34,415 bases of DNA. Origin: CAYVBW01 sp964449995 (GTDB lineage Bacteria > Patescibacteriota > Microgenomatia > UBA1400 > PJMF01). The notes under the pieces were generated by a model that saw only the letters and a program-made list of their open reading frames with translations, was not told the DNA's origin and did no database searches. Below, piece by piece: positions 15,309-23,755 of the stretch; position 1 is the first letter of the stretch; each line of letters begins with the position of its first letter. The stretch lies in contig CAYVBW010000010.1 in the NCBI GenBank assembly GCA_964449995.1, positions 1-34,415 on the forward strand. The letters are read 5' to 3'. The translations under genes and the position numbers were made by a program.

Positions 15309-15314
15309 TATAAT
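15309..15314 (+). promoter_or_regulatory. -10 box for the plus-strand flippase gene
   Basis: TATAAT at 15309-15314 lies 35 bases before the ATG at 15350. The -35 region is only T-rich. The 15051-15349 gap between divergent genes is otherwise occupied by the leader and promoter of the 68-aa gene. Confidence 0.4.
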
Positions 15315-15349
15315 TTAGCCTATTGGTTTTTTAACTGTAGTAAAAACTC

Positions 15350-16693
15350 ATGATCACAAGCAAGCTTCATTCCATAACTCATTACAAAGCAATCGCTCAA
15401 AAATCTAGGGGTATTCAACAATCTATCATTAACATTTTTGGTTCCTCAGCAGCCAGTGCTTTTTCAGCCCTAGCTTTGATGTTATTATCAAGATTTTTAG
15501 GGCCAGCCTATTTTGGCCAATTTAGTTCGGCTTATGCATTAACTTTGATTTTGGCAAGACTTAACGATTTGGGCTTAAGTGTTGCAACAAGCAAATTAGT
15601 GCCAGTTGCATCTGAAGACAAACAACAAGCTTTATTAAGCCTTATTTTTCGTTTTAGAATTGCTCTCTCAGGTTTAATAATAGTTTTAGGAGTAATTGTT
15701 AGTCAATTTTTGCCTAGATTTTTACTCTCTGATAATTCAGCCTTAATTTTATTAGCTTTTTTAGTATGCGCAGCTACCGCGCTTTTTGAGCATGCTCAAT
15801 TTGCGCTGCAAGCCTTACATCGTTTCAAACTAGCAGCCATCCTCAATGCTTCTCAAGGCTTTTTAAAACTCCTGTTTGTGGTGCCTTTTATCTTTATTAT
15901 CGTGCAACAGGCCATACCGCTCAAAAAAGTTGTGCTTTTAATTTTTACTTTTTACATGATTTCTCCTGGTTTGCCAGTTATTTTAGCGAAAACTATTAAG
16001 AGTAATCTTCTCCCACTTTCCTTACATTTACCTGATACCGTTAACTTAAATAAAATCAGACTTGATATTTGGAAAATAGCCAAGCACGCTGGCTTTGGTA
16101 TAGTCGCTGCCGGTATTATTGAAAATGTTGATATATTATTTGTGCAAGCTTATTTATCAGATTATGAAGCTGGTTTATTAGGCGGAGTGTCGCGAGTTGC
16201 ATTACTACTTTATGTATTAGCCTACGCTCTGGGAAATGTTCTCAATCCTAGAGTAGCTAAATATAAAGATTGGATTAACTTACACAAATTTTGGAATAAA
16301 GCTTGGTTCATCGCAGCTTTATGTGTAGTGGGTTTTATACTAAGCATGTTTGTTGCTCCCTACTTAATTACCTATACAATTGGCCAAGCCTATCTCCCTG
16401 GTTTAGGGTTGATGAGAATTTTACTTGCTGCCGGCTTTGTGACTGTAGCTGCCATACCCTTTATAGCCCTGTTTTACTCCTACAACCTACCTTGGTACTT
16501 TTCAGTAAGCGGAATAGTACAACTGGTTATCGTTCTAGCAGGCAATGGATTACTAATTCCTATTTTCGGAGTTAATGCAGCGGTATGGACAAGACTCGCA
16601 GCAAGAGTAGTCTTGTTAATAATGACCATCACCATCGCTCGCTGGCAGCTGATAAAAATAACTCCAACCCTAGAAATAGAGGAAACAAACTAA
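15350..16693 (+). CDS. Polysaccharide flippase, Wzx/MOP superfamily
   Basis: A 447-aa membrane protein with about twelve to fourteen hydrophobic helices and a MOP-type start: IINIFGSSAASAFSALALMLLSRFLGPAYFGQFSSAYAL across residues 27-65, with the R-x-L-G-x-x-x-F-G motif after helix 1, then LNDLGLSVATSKLVP (about 72-86). It should move lipid-linked oligosaccharide to the outer face. It differs enough from the 9262-7982 flippase in wording and length to suggest a different substrate rather than recent duplication. It stands alone, with a promoter upstream and a strong hairpin terminator 18 bases downstream. The short soluble N-terminus (1-20) is basic. Confidence 0.88.
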   Translation: MITSKLHSITHYKAIAQKSRGIQQSIINIFGSSAASAFSALALMLLSRFLGPAYFGQFSSAYALTLILARLNDLGLSVATSKLVPVASEDKQQALLSLIFRFRIALSGLIIVLGVIVSQFLPRFLLSDNSALILLAFLVCAATALFEHAQFALQALHRFKLAAILNASQGFLKLLFVVPFIFIIVQQAIPLKKVVLLIFTFYMISPGLPVILAKTIKSNLLPLSLHLPDTVNLNKIRLDIWKIAKHAGFGIVAAGIIENVDILFVQAYLSDYEAGLLGGVSRVALLLYVLAYALGNVLNPRVAKYKDWINLHKFWNKAWFIAALCVVGFILSMFVAPYLITYTIGQAYLPGLGLMRILLAAGFVTVAAIPFIALFYSYNLPWYFSVSGIVQLVIVLAGNGLLIPIFGVNAAVWTRLAARVVLLIMTITIARWQLIKITPTLEIEETN

Positions 16694-16710
16694 TTCTCTT
16701 AAAACAAAAA

Positions 16711-16735
16711 AGAGTAGCCTGTGAAAGGCTACTCT
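16711..16735. terminator. Bidirectional intrinsic terminator
   Basis: AGAGTAGCCT (16711-16720) and AGGCTACTCT (16726-16735) form a perfect 10-bp stem with a GTGAA loop between the convergent genes ending at 16693 and 16774. On the minus strand it is followed at once by TTTTTTGTTTT; on the plus strand a T7 run comes eight bases later. It should stop both transcripts, the minus one more strongly. Confidence 0.88.
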
Positions 16736-16773
16736 AACATGCGTTTTTTTAAATTTTTTTTATCGCAAGACAA

Positions 16774-17118
16774 TTATTTAATCTTGTCTTTCAATTGTTC
16801 TGCCCATTCTCCAACTACAGGGAGCATGAATTTCTCACCTTGATAAGCTTTAACCATCAGCACAATCCATAAGATCAGGCTTAATGGCCATAAAATCAAT
16901 CCGAGCAATTGACCCAATAAGGGAATAAACGTAATCACGGTGATACCGCCAAAAATAATCAAGCTTTGAGCAGCGTGAAAACGAACAAACTGATCCTCTT
17001 TTTCGATCAGCAAAAAGATCAAGCCGGTGATCCATCCGAAAACATAAGCTAACAATGCCTTGGAGTTGCCCTCTGATTTAGTTGATGTGGGTTTGGGGGT
17101 TGGATTATTTTGTTCCAT
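16774..17118 (-). CDS. DUF4870 / Tic20-like membrane protein
   Basis: A 114-aa protein. A hydrophilic Pro/Thr/Ser N-terminus (1-20) precedes ALLAYVFGWITGLIFLLIE (about 22-40) and KEDQFVRFHAAQSLIIFG (41-58). The FVRFHAAQS wording is the signature of the DUF4870 family, which is often annotated as a Tic20-like import component. Two further helices (about 58-72 and 73-92) follow, then VKAYQGEKFMLPVVGEWAE. It sits in the cytoplasmic membrane. Family function is not established in bacteria, and the Tic20 label describes similarity only. It is monocistronic, with a TTGACA-N18-TAATAT promoter ending eight bases before the ATG and the strong terminator downstream. Confidence 0.9.
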   Translation of the reverse strand: MEQNNPTPKPTSTKSEGNSKALLAYVFGWITGLIFLLIEKEDQFVRFHAAQSLIIFGGITVITFIPLLGQLLGLILWPLSLILWIVLMVKAYQGEKFMLPVVGEWAEQLKDKIK

Positions 17119-17126
17119 ATTATTAT

Positions 17127-17156
17127 ATATTACCGATTTTTCAGTCTAAATGTCAA
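17127..17156 (-). promoter_or_regulatory. Promoter of the DUF4870 gene, probably leaderless
   Basis: A perfect -35 TTGACA (minus strand, 17156-17151) and TAATAT (17132-17127) are separated by 18 bases. Only eight bases remain before the ATG at 17118, so transcription should begin within a base or two of the start codon. Confidence 0.6.
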
Positions 17157-17203
17157 TGAGTAAAACCCTTAAGATTGATCATTTAACTGATCTGTAATTA
17201 ATA

Positions 17204-20200
17204 TTATTCCACGATCTCTATAAATAGATAATTAATAATTTTTGTCAACACTGCAGTGAGTGCAGAAACCAACCAAAACCAATTACTTAATAACAGTCTA
17301 TTACTGGCTGGAACAAAGCAGTCATTGTTCCTTAGCAAATAGTAGGCTCCAATGGCTAAAGCAGTCGTACCCACAGCCAGGAAATACTTCAGTGGAGAAC
17401 TATCTGACCTGAGTTTAATTTCAATCACGAGCAAAATTATCAACTGACCAGCTAGAACAATTGGAGCTAAATTCGTCAGCCAAAAACCACAGTCTGTAGT
17501 CACACCCAGCACCTCTCCTTCTACCTCATCTGCAAGCTCTTGCTCCTCTTCTAACAGTAACTCCTCATCAATATCAGTTTCCTCACCCAACACCTCTCCA
17601 ACCTCTGCGAAACCGACAGCCGGGCCAACAGCCGCGACACCAATAATCTCACCAGTATTAACTTCATTAGAGTTTGGACTTTGATTATCAACATGGTCAA
17701 CTGCTCTAACTACAAAGTAGTAAGTGCCAGTTGCCAATCCTTCAACAGTAAAGCTAGTAACATTGCCAACTCTAGCTGCGTAAATGTGATTGCCCGACTC
17801 TAGACCGTAAAAAATAATGTAACCGACTGCATCCTCAGACTCTGTCCAAGAAAGAGAAGCTGTGCCTTCGCCCGTACTATCTAGCGTAAGCACCGGGGCT
17901 GATGGGGCAGTGCGGTCAACAACCAAGTCTGTACTAGCTTGTTTATAGTGATCGGCATGATCATAAGCTCTGACCGTGACTTTGTAAGTGCCTTCTTTGA
18001 GATCACTAATAGTGGTTGAAGTAGTTTCAGCGTTAACGGTTTTAGAATGCGTATCATCGCCGTCTCTTAGCTCCCAGGTGATCCGGTAACGATTAATACC
18101 GATATTATCTTTGGCATGATCCCAGCTGATAGTAGAAGTAGATCCACTGGTGGGATTGGGATCAGCTTTGACGTTGAGCGGACCTTCGGTGAGATTAGTT
18201 TGATCCCAGCGGACATTTTTCACACCAGTCTCACTTAGAGTATTGCCAGCTAAATCACTAGCGCGATAATACAATATACTGTGACCCTCTTTAGGAGGTT
18301 GAGTGGAGACCTCTGCTAAATTAGTGCCTTTTGCCTCAATAGTTGTCCAGCCTAAGTCGCTTTTGCTGTTCCACTGGTACTGCAAGTGTTTTAAACCACT
18401 GTTTGAAGGGTCGGTAGCTGTTAAATTGAGAGTTGGGCGAGTGACATACCAACTACCTGAGCCGTCTGCCTGTTCCGGGTCGATAGTAAGATCGACTTCC
18501 GGGATGGTCTTGTCGAGGATGATAACTAGCTGATCAGTTTCCTCAACATTACCCGCCCTATCAACCGCTTGAGATTGGATTATGTAAGTAGCTTCACTTA
18601 AATCATTTACCTCATAATCCCAATTGGCAAAATCATCATCAGAACTTGCTAAAACATAAGTTTCACTAAATTGCCAATCAGCATCATTCCAATAATCTGT
18701 TCCTTCATCTAGATTTCGAGCAATGATTAAACGAACCTCTGAAACTCCAGAAGCAGTAGGGTAATCGCTAGAAGTCTCTTCCCAAGCTATACCTGCTAAC
18801 GAGCCATCCCATTCATTAGTAATGAAAACTTCTTGATCAGAAGGTTCCTGTATCTCACTATGAGGAGGCAACATATCCAAAATTAAATCACCGCATTCCG
18901 CTGCCACACTTTCATTTCCTGCTTTATCAAATGCTGATAAAAAGTAACGATAGTATTCCCTGCCCGGACTCATATTTCCATTTTTATAAGTGCTATTAAT
19001 TCCCATTTTTTGGTGATGCATTCTACCCAGAACTCCAAACCAATAGCCGTCAAGATCATCTTCTTGATTGGCTTCCCAGTGAATCCGAATTTGTGGGGTA
19101 TTAGTATATCCAACATTTTCTATCTCTCCATTAACTGAACAATTCAGGACAGTATCTCCTGTATCACGGCGAGTTATATGTGTCATAATTGGAGTAGATG
19201 GTGCTGATTTATCCACTATAAAATAAATTCCATGATAATCACCATATGGATTATTCACTCCACCCGTTTCTCTTTGATAAACCATATGCCCAATCCGGTA
19301 TAAGCCTTCTTCTAGTTCCGGACACCCTGAAAAATCTTTCTCCTCTAAAGTGCCACTTAATTCACCATCCCATTCATCATAAATGCCTGAGCACATGCTT
19401 TGTTGATAATCCCAAGGACTATTGGGGTTATCGTTCATCTTGAAAACATAAAATCTTACTTTATCTAATCCAGCGGGTGAATCCTCCCCTGAATAATTAG
19501 AGTCAATTAACTCTGCGCTAAAAGTGAAATCACCTAGTGTTTGAGCGTATACGACTTCATCTGGATCGTATTGTCCGGTACAGCTGTTAAAACTATTTTC
19601 TAACAATTCTCCATTTATATAATATGAGAACTCTTGCTCTGAACAGCGAGGCATGCGGTTATCAATTGTTAAGGTAGTGTCTACACTGCTTGAATTGTCT
19701 GCTAAATCTGTGGCTGTAACAATGACTAAATATGTCTTATCTCCCAGAGATTCTCCTATGTCTAATGTCCAGCTTCCGTCCTCATTATTAGTAGCCATAT
19801 ATTCTGTACTGTCTAACTCAACCACAACTACAGCCTCTGGATCATCGATCGTCCCAGTTAGCGTGGGTGTTATATTGCGGGTAATTAAGTCTTGCTGGTC
19901 AATTGTGACGACTGGGGCAGTTCTATCCAATTCAAATAAAACATAAGCTTTTCTATAGTTCCATGACATATCCCATGATTCTAAGACCATAGAGTAAATT
20001 CCTTCAGGATAATTACCCAAATCAAAATCGGTACAAGAAATCTCGTTCCAATTAGGATTTTCAATATCTGCCGTTTGTAAAGTAGAACATAAAACTCTGT
20101 TATTGTTTTCATCTCTTAAAATATTTCCATCTTCATCTCCCAAACCTAAGAATATTCTTCTAAGGTTTTCATCTTTAGCTCTACCATTGAATGAAATATA

Positions 20201-22501
20201 GTCATTAGTGTAGGTGAATTCAGTGGGGCTTAATATTTCAACTTCCGGTCTAGTATTATCAACATAAATGTATATTCTGTGGGAACTTGTATTACCCGCT
20301 TTATCTCTGCCATCAAGTCTTATATTGTATCTACCATCACCGTACTGACTTGTGGTCGAATCCCAAGTATATAGCAGCTCATTTGTAAAATCTGTTGCAG
20401 ATGTTACCCATCCAGAGTTATATACAGCTAAAGGATCATTTCCGTGCATGTATCTCACTCTTAGTCTGTAATCTTGCAAGTTTTCTTCAATTATCGTACC
20501 TTTAAAATCTATTGTTCTCCTATAATATTCTCCATCCTCTACAGATGTGATTTCGACAATAGGAGGAGTCTTGTCATATGTAATTCCACAAACATCACTC
20601 CAATCAGAAGCAGGCTCGTTTACATCTAGCTTCCCATTGGCATTAACATCGTAGAATGCAAGAACCCTTGAGTAATGAATTACTTCACCATAACCAAAAG
20701 ACCTGTAGTCTGTGTAGGGACTGGTGTAGTATTCAACGTTTGGAGACCAGTTAATGCCATCTCTTGAATATTGCCGCTGATATTTTATATTTGGATTACC
20801 TCCTGCTACATCTTCCCAGTGCACTGAAACATTATTAACATTAGTAAAGCCTCCTTCACAAGCATATTGTGTTGGTCTTGCGTCGATGGGGGATCCGTCA
20901 TTGACGTTATACCCAATCTGTTCTGGGATATTTGGCTGAAAAGGCTCTTCCTCAACAAAATCAAAATACCCAGTCTCATCTGAGGTAAACTTAATTGTAA
21001 CGCCGTCAATTATGTGATCCTGAGGATCAGTTGGGTTACTTGATCCAGATACAATGACGATACCTCCTATAGCGTATAGATATCTTGGAAGAAAACATAA
21101 AATCGAATCACCCAATGAACAATCTAGGTGATTGTCAATAACCCAATTACCATAATTATTCAAAAGATCAGAGAAAGAGATGTCCGTTGTTACTCCAGCT
21201 CTGCGGATGGATAAATTAGAAGAATCAGTTTCGATATTCAGTAAATGAAAAATCCATTCATTAGACTCTGTCGGAGGATTGAAAACGATTGTGGCAGTTT
21301 CTGTTGAAAATGGTCTTCTAATAAAAATATTTAAGTACGAATCAACACCAGTAAAAGAAAACTGATTCCACGAAATGTGATCTATGGTATTTAAAGTCTT
21401 CCCAAATTTATAATAACCTAAAAACGCTCTATTATAGCCGGGTCCGCCATCTCTCATCATCCTAACACTGTGAAGACCAACTAGATTAGGCACATCTGGT
21501 ATTGCACCAACATCAACTAACTCTATAGAGGCATTACCAAAGCTGGTCATCCTCCAACCTTGTTGAAAATAATATTGTAAAGAATTATTGGATAAAATAT
21601 CCTCCGGCACCACCACAAACACCGTCAAGTGCTCCACGCCCTTTACTCTCACCACTCCCTCATCTTCATCCCCATCTCGCTCAGTCTCAACCTTACTTAC
21701 CTTGCTTTCATCGGCCAAATCCTCTTCGCTGTCTGCGTAAATCACCTCCACCTCATCACCTTCCACACCTTCAGGCTTGGGCAAACTCAAGTCAAACTCA
21801 AACTCACCATTTTCCATATCAGTAGTGATATCAAACGCTACGTCAGTCCCATATCTTTCAGCCAGCTCGTCACTCAGCTCAATCTGTCCGATAGCAAGTG
21901 GTGAGCTTTCTTCAGGCAGTTGGGTGAAGGTGATCTGCACCTTGTCATTTAATGGAAAAGTATAAGTTTGAAAAGCTACTACATTTTGAAACGTTACCGC
22001 CCGCATAGCCGCTTCATCTATTTGCCATGTTAACCATTGCCTATCATTTGTTGACAAACCCAGCTGATCAATGTTTGTAAATCTTTCAGTGGTAATTTGA
22101 TTATCAGTTCTTACCAACCAATATTTTCTACTCCAACCATTGGGATCAGAAACCTGGAACACCATTCTGTCCCAGCTGTGTCCAGTAAAATGCTCTCCCG
22201 ATTGAGTGCCTAAAAACAACACGTTTTGCTGACTGGCCGTTAGCTCGCCGGTGATTTTTTGGACTAAGCCCTGGTGTAAATAGTAAAGACGATACTCTAA
22301 TTCATCAGCCGAATGGTTGTGAACAGATAGTGCGCTGTCAGCTTCGTGGGCAAAACTCAGTACAGCTTGCGGTGATTGTTGTTCTTGATTTTGTTGGGCT
22401 GAGGCTGACTGGATTAAAAAGGAGAGTGGGGCAAAGGCTGAAAAAAATATTTGGGCAAATAATAAAAGGCAAGCTATGTTTCTTTTAACTTTTTTTCTCA
22501 T
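17204..22501 (-). CDS. Giant secreted Ig-like/FN3 repeat surface protein with C-terminal membrane helices
   Basis: About 1765 aa from the ATG at 22501; a TTG at 22549 would add sixteen residues before the signal peptide. A Sec signal (MRKKVKRN, hydrophobic core, cleavage near QSASA-QQ) is followed by an N-terminal region (40-330) with an acidic segment and an unrecognised region to ~600. DVNANGKLDVNE near 620 is an EF-hand/dockerin-like calcium loop. Ig-like repeats with D-x-T-x-P starts lie near 642 (DKTPPIVEI), 749 (DNTRPEVEI), 859 (DRTAPVVTI), 1095 (DKSAPSTPI) and 1330 (DKTIPEVDL). FN3-like domains lie near 1454 and 1530. A linker with GEVLGEE and GEVLGVT precedes about three membrane helices (1675-1765). 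It is likely an adhesin or cell-surface scaffold. No LPxTG sortase motif was seen. Reading frame is intact throughout. Confidence 0.85.
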   Translation of the reverse strand: MRKKVKRNIACLLLFAQIFFSAFAPLSFLIQSASAQQNQEQQSPQAVLSFAHEADSALSVHNHSADELEYRLYYLHQGLVQKITGELTASQQNVLFLGTQSGEHFTGHSWDRMVFQVSDPNGWSRKYWLVRTDNQITTERFTNIDQLGLSTNDRQWLTWQIDEAAMRAVTFQNVVAFQTYTFPLNDKVQITFTQLPEESSPLAIGQIELSDELAERYGTDVAFDITTDMENGEFEFDLSLPKPEGVEGDEVEVIYADSEEDLADESKVSKVETERDGDEDEGVVRVKGVEHLTVFVVVPEDILSNNSLQYYFQQGWRMTSFGNASIELVDVGAIPDVPNLVGLHSVRMMRDGGPGYNRAFLGYYKFGKTLNTIDHISWNQFSFTGVDSYLNIFIRRPFSTETATIVFNPPTESNEWIFHLLNIETDSSNLSIRRAGVTTDISFSDLLNNYGNWVIDNHLDCSLGDSILCFLPRYLYAIGGIVIVSGSSNPTDPQDHIIDGVTIKFTSDETGYFDFVEEEPFQPNIPEQIGYNVNDGSPIDARPTQYACEGGFTNVNNVSVHWEDVAGGNPNIKYQRQYSRDGINWSPNVEYYTSPYTDYRSFGYGEVIHYSRVLAFYDVNANGKLDVNEPASDWSDVCGITYDKTPPIVEITSVEDGEYYRRTIDFKGTIIEENLQDYRLRVRYMHGNDPLAVYNSGWVTSATDFTNELLYTWDSTTSQYGDGRYNIRLDGRDKAGNTSSHRIYIYVDNTRPEVEILSPTEFTYTNDYISFNGRAKDENLRRIFLGLGDEDGNILRDENNNRVLCSTLQTADIENPNWNEISCTDFDLGNYPEGIYSMVLESWDMSWNYRKAYVLFELDRTAPVVTIDQQDLITRNITPTLTGTIDDPEAVVVVELDSTEYMATNNEDGSWTLDIGESLGDKTYLVIVTATDLADNSSSVDTTLTIDNRMPRCSEQEFSYYINGELLENSFNSCTGQYDPDEVVYAQTLGDFTFSAELIDSNYSGEDSPAGLDKVRFYVFKMNDNPNSPWDYQQSMCSGIYDEWDGELSGTLEEKDFSGCPELEEGLYRIGHMVYQRETGGVNNPYGDYHGIYFIVDKSAPSTPIMTHITRRDTGDTVLNCSVNGEIENVGYTNTPQIRIHWEANQEDDLDGYWFGVLGRMHHQKMGINSTYKNGNMSPGREYYRYFLSAFDKAGNESVAAECGDLILDMLPPHSEIQEPSDQEVFITNEWDGSLAGIAWEETSSDYPTASGVSEVRLIIARNLDEGTDYWNDADWQFSETYVLASSDDDFANWDYEVNDLSEATYIIQSQAVDRAGNVEETDQLVIILDKTIPEVDLTIDPEQADGSGSWYVTRPTLNLTATDPSNSGLKHLQYQWNSKSDLGWTTIEAKGTNLAEVSTQPPKEGHSILYYRASDLAGNTLSETGVKNVRWDQTNLTEGPLNVKADPNPTSGSTSTISWDHAKDNIGINRYRITWELRDGDDTHSKTVNAETTSTTISDLKEGTYKVTVRAYDHADHYKQASTDLVVDRTAPSAPVLTLDSTGEGTASLSWTESEDAVGYIIFYGLESGNHIYAARVGNVTSFTVEGLATGTYYFVVRAVDHVDNQSPNSNEVNTGEIIGVAAVGPAVGFAEVGEVLGEETDIDEELLLEEEQELADEVEGEVLGVTTDCGFWLTNLAPIVLAGQLIILLVIEIKLRSDSSPLKYFLAVGTTALAIGAYYLLRNNDCFVPASNRLLLSNWFWLVSALTAVLTKIINYLFIEIVE

Positions 22502-22578
22502 AAATTTTTTTTTAGTTGATTTTTGGGATAAAAGTGGGTATTTTCGCAAAAAATTGCGTTTAATGAATAATATAAATT

Positions 22579-22607
22579 ACTATATCAATGACTATAGAGT
22601 TGTACAA
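22579..22607 (-). promoter_or_regulatory. Candidate promoter of the giant surface protein gene
   Basis: On the minus strand TTGTAC (22607-22602), 17 bases, then TATAGT (22584-22579). This would give a leader of about 70 bases to the ATG at 22501. The -35 match is only partial and overlaps one copy of a direct repeat. Confidence 0.35.
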
Positions 22608-22630
22608 TAGGAAAAGGCTGTGCAATAGGA
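22601..22630. repeat. Tandem 12-bp direct repeat upstream of the surface protein gene
   Basis: TGTACAATAGGA (22601-22612) and TGTGCAATAGGA (22619-22630) differ at one base and are spaced by six bases. The copy nearer the gene overlaps the candidate -35 box, so a regulator-binding site is possible. There is no other support. Confidence 0.35.
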
Positions 22631-22673
22631 GTTTGGCTTTAAGGAAAATGGTTTAAAGGACTTTTAATTGAAT

Positions 22674-23681
22674 CTATTCAACTTTCTCTCTAAAAAACTC
22701 AATTGTATCTTTTAACCCTTCTTTAAACTTTACTTTAGGCTTCCAGCCCAGCAGCTGTTGGGCTTTTTTAATATCCGGCTTTCTTCTGGTGGGATCATCT
22801 TTGGGCAAAGCTTTATATTCAACATCTTGCTTTTTATCAAATTTCTGACCCAAAGCTTCTTTAATCACTTGTGCTGTTTTCATAACAGTAAACTCAACTG
22901 GATTACCCAAATTTACAGTTTCACCTTTCAAACCTTCCTTGCTCATCATTAGCAAAATGCCCTTTACTAAATCTGTAACATAACAATATGAGCGGGTTTG
23001 GTTACCCTTCCCATAAACTTCAAATTTTTTACTTTGCAAAGCAAACTTTATAAAGTTGGGGATGACTCGACCGTCATCAATATCCATGCGCGGGCCATAG
23101 GTGTTAAAAATTCTGATAATTCTAACATCCATATTAAAATCCCGTTCATACACACCACACACAGTTTCGCCCATACGCTTTGATTCATCATAGCAAGAGC
23201 GGACACCATTAGGATTAACATTACCCCAATAACTCTCTTTTTGCGGATGCTCTAGCGGATCACCATAAACCTCACTAGTACTGGCAAACAAAAATTTAGC
23301 TTTAGGTTGAGTTTCAAATAAAAAATCCAGCAGCTGGTGAGTGGCCCAACTATTAACCAAGTAGGTTTCACGCGGATATTGCTGGTATTTAATGGGACTG
23401 GCAGGAGATGCTAAATGAAAAACTAGATCAATTTTCAGCCCAGGGGCTAAATAAGTTTCAGGGGGTTGATTAACATCAGCCTCAATTAGGGTAAAGTTCT
23501 CTTCAAGCCCTCCCACTACTTTAACCATAGCTTTTATATTGTCATCACTTCCTGTTAAAAAATTGTCAACTCCAATGACGTTTGCTTCTAATTTCAGTAA
23601 CTCTTGACATAAATGAGAACCAATAAAACCCGCAGCTCCGGTAACCAATACTGTTTTATTTTGAAAATAGTTTTTAGACAT
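22674..23681 (-). CDS. UDP-glucuronate decarboxylase-like extended SDR (UDP-xylose synthase)
   Basis: A 335-aa NAD(P)-dependent extended SDR. VLVTGAAGFIGSHLCQEL (11-28) binds NAD, HLASPASPIKYQQYPRETY (89-107) and ASTSEVYGDPLEHPQ (133-147) are the blocks that separate UDP-xylose synthases from other epimerases, and the catalytic pair is Tyr164/Lys168 in CYDESKRMGE. TYGPRMDIDDGRVIPNFI (about 205-222) is likewise typical. The expected reaction is oxidation and decarboxylation of UDP-glucuronate to UDP-xylose in the cytoplasm. No UDP-glucose dehydrogenase is visible in this window to supply the substrate, so that gene must be elsewhere or the substrate may differ. Divergent from the GT-C gene at 23756. 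It starts seven bases after a TAAAAT, consistent with a leaderless message. Confidence 0.88.
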   Translation of the reverse strand: MSKNYFQNKTVLVTGAAGFIGSHLCQELLKLEANVIGVDNFLTGSDDNIKAMVKVVGGLEENFTLIEADVNQPPETYLAPGLKIDLVFHLASPASPIKYQQYPRETYLVNSWATHQLLDFLFETQPKAKFLFASTSEVYGDPLEHPQKESYWGNVNPNGVRSCYDESKRMGETVCGVYERDFNMDVRIIRIFNTYGPRMDIDDGRVIPNFIKFALQSKKFEVYGKGNQTRSYCYVTDLVKGILLMMSKEGLKGETVNLGNPVEFTVMKTAQVIKEALGQKFDKKQDVEYKALPKDDPTRRKPDIKKAQQLLGWKPKVKFKEGLKDTIEFFREKVE

Positions 23682-23755
23682 AGTTTTTATTTTAACAAAT
23701 ATTTCTGACTTATAGTTTCCAAATTCACCAGACCTTTGTACAATACGATTTGCTT

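Noticed and set aside
22502..22549. TTG start at 22549 for the giant protein
   Set aside because: The ATG at 22501 gives a textbook signal peptide beginning MRKKVKRN; the extension would bury it behind sixteen polar residues.
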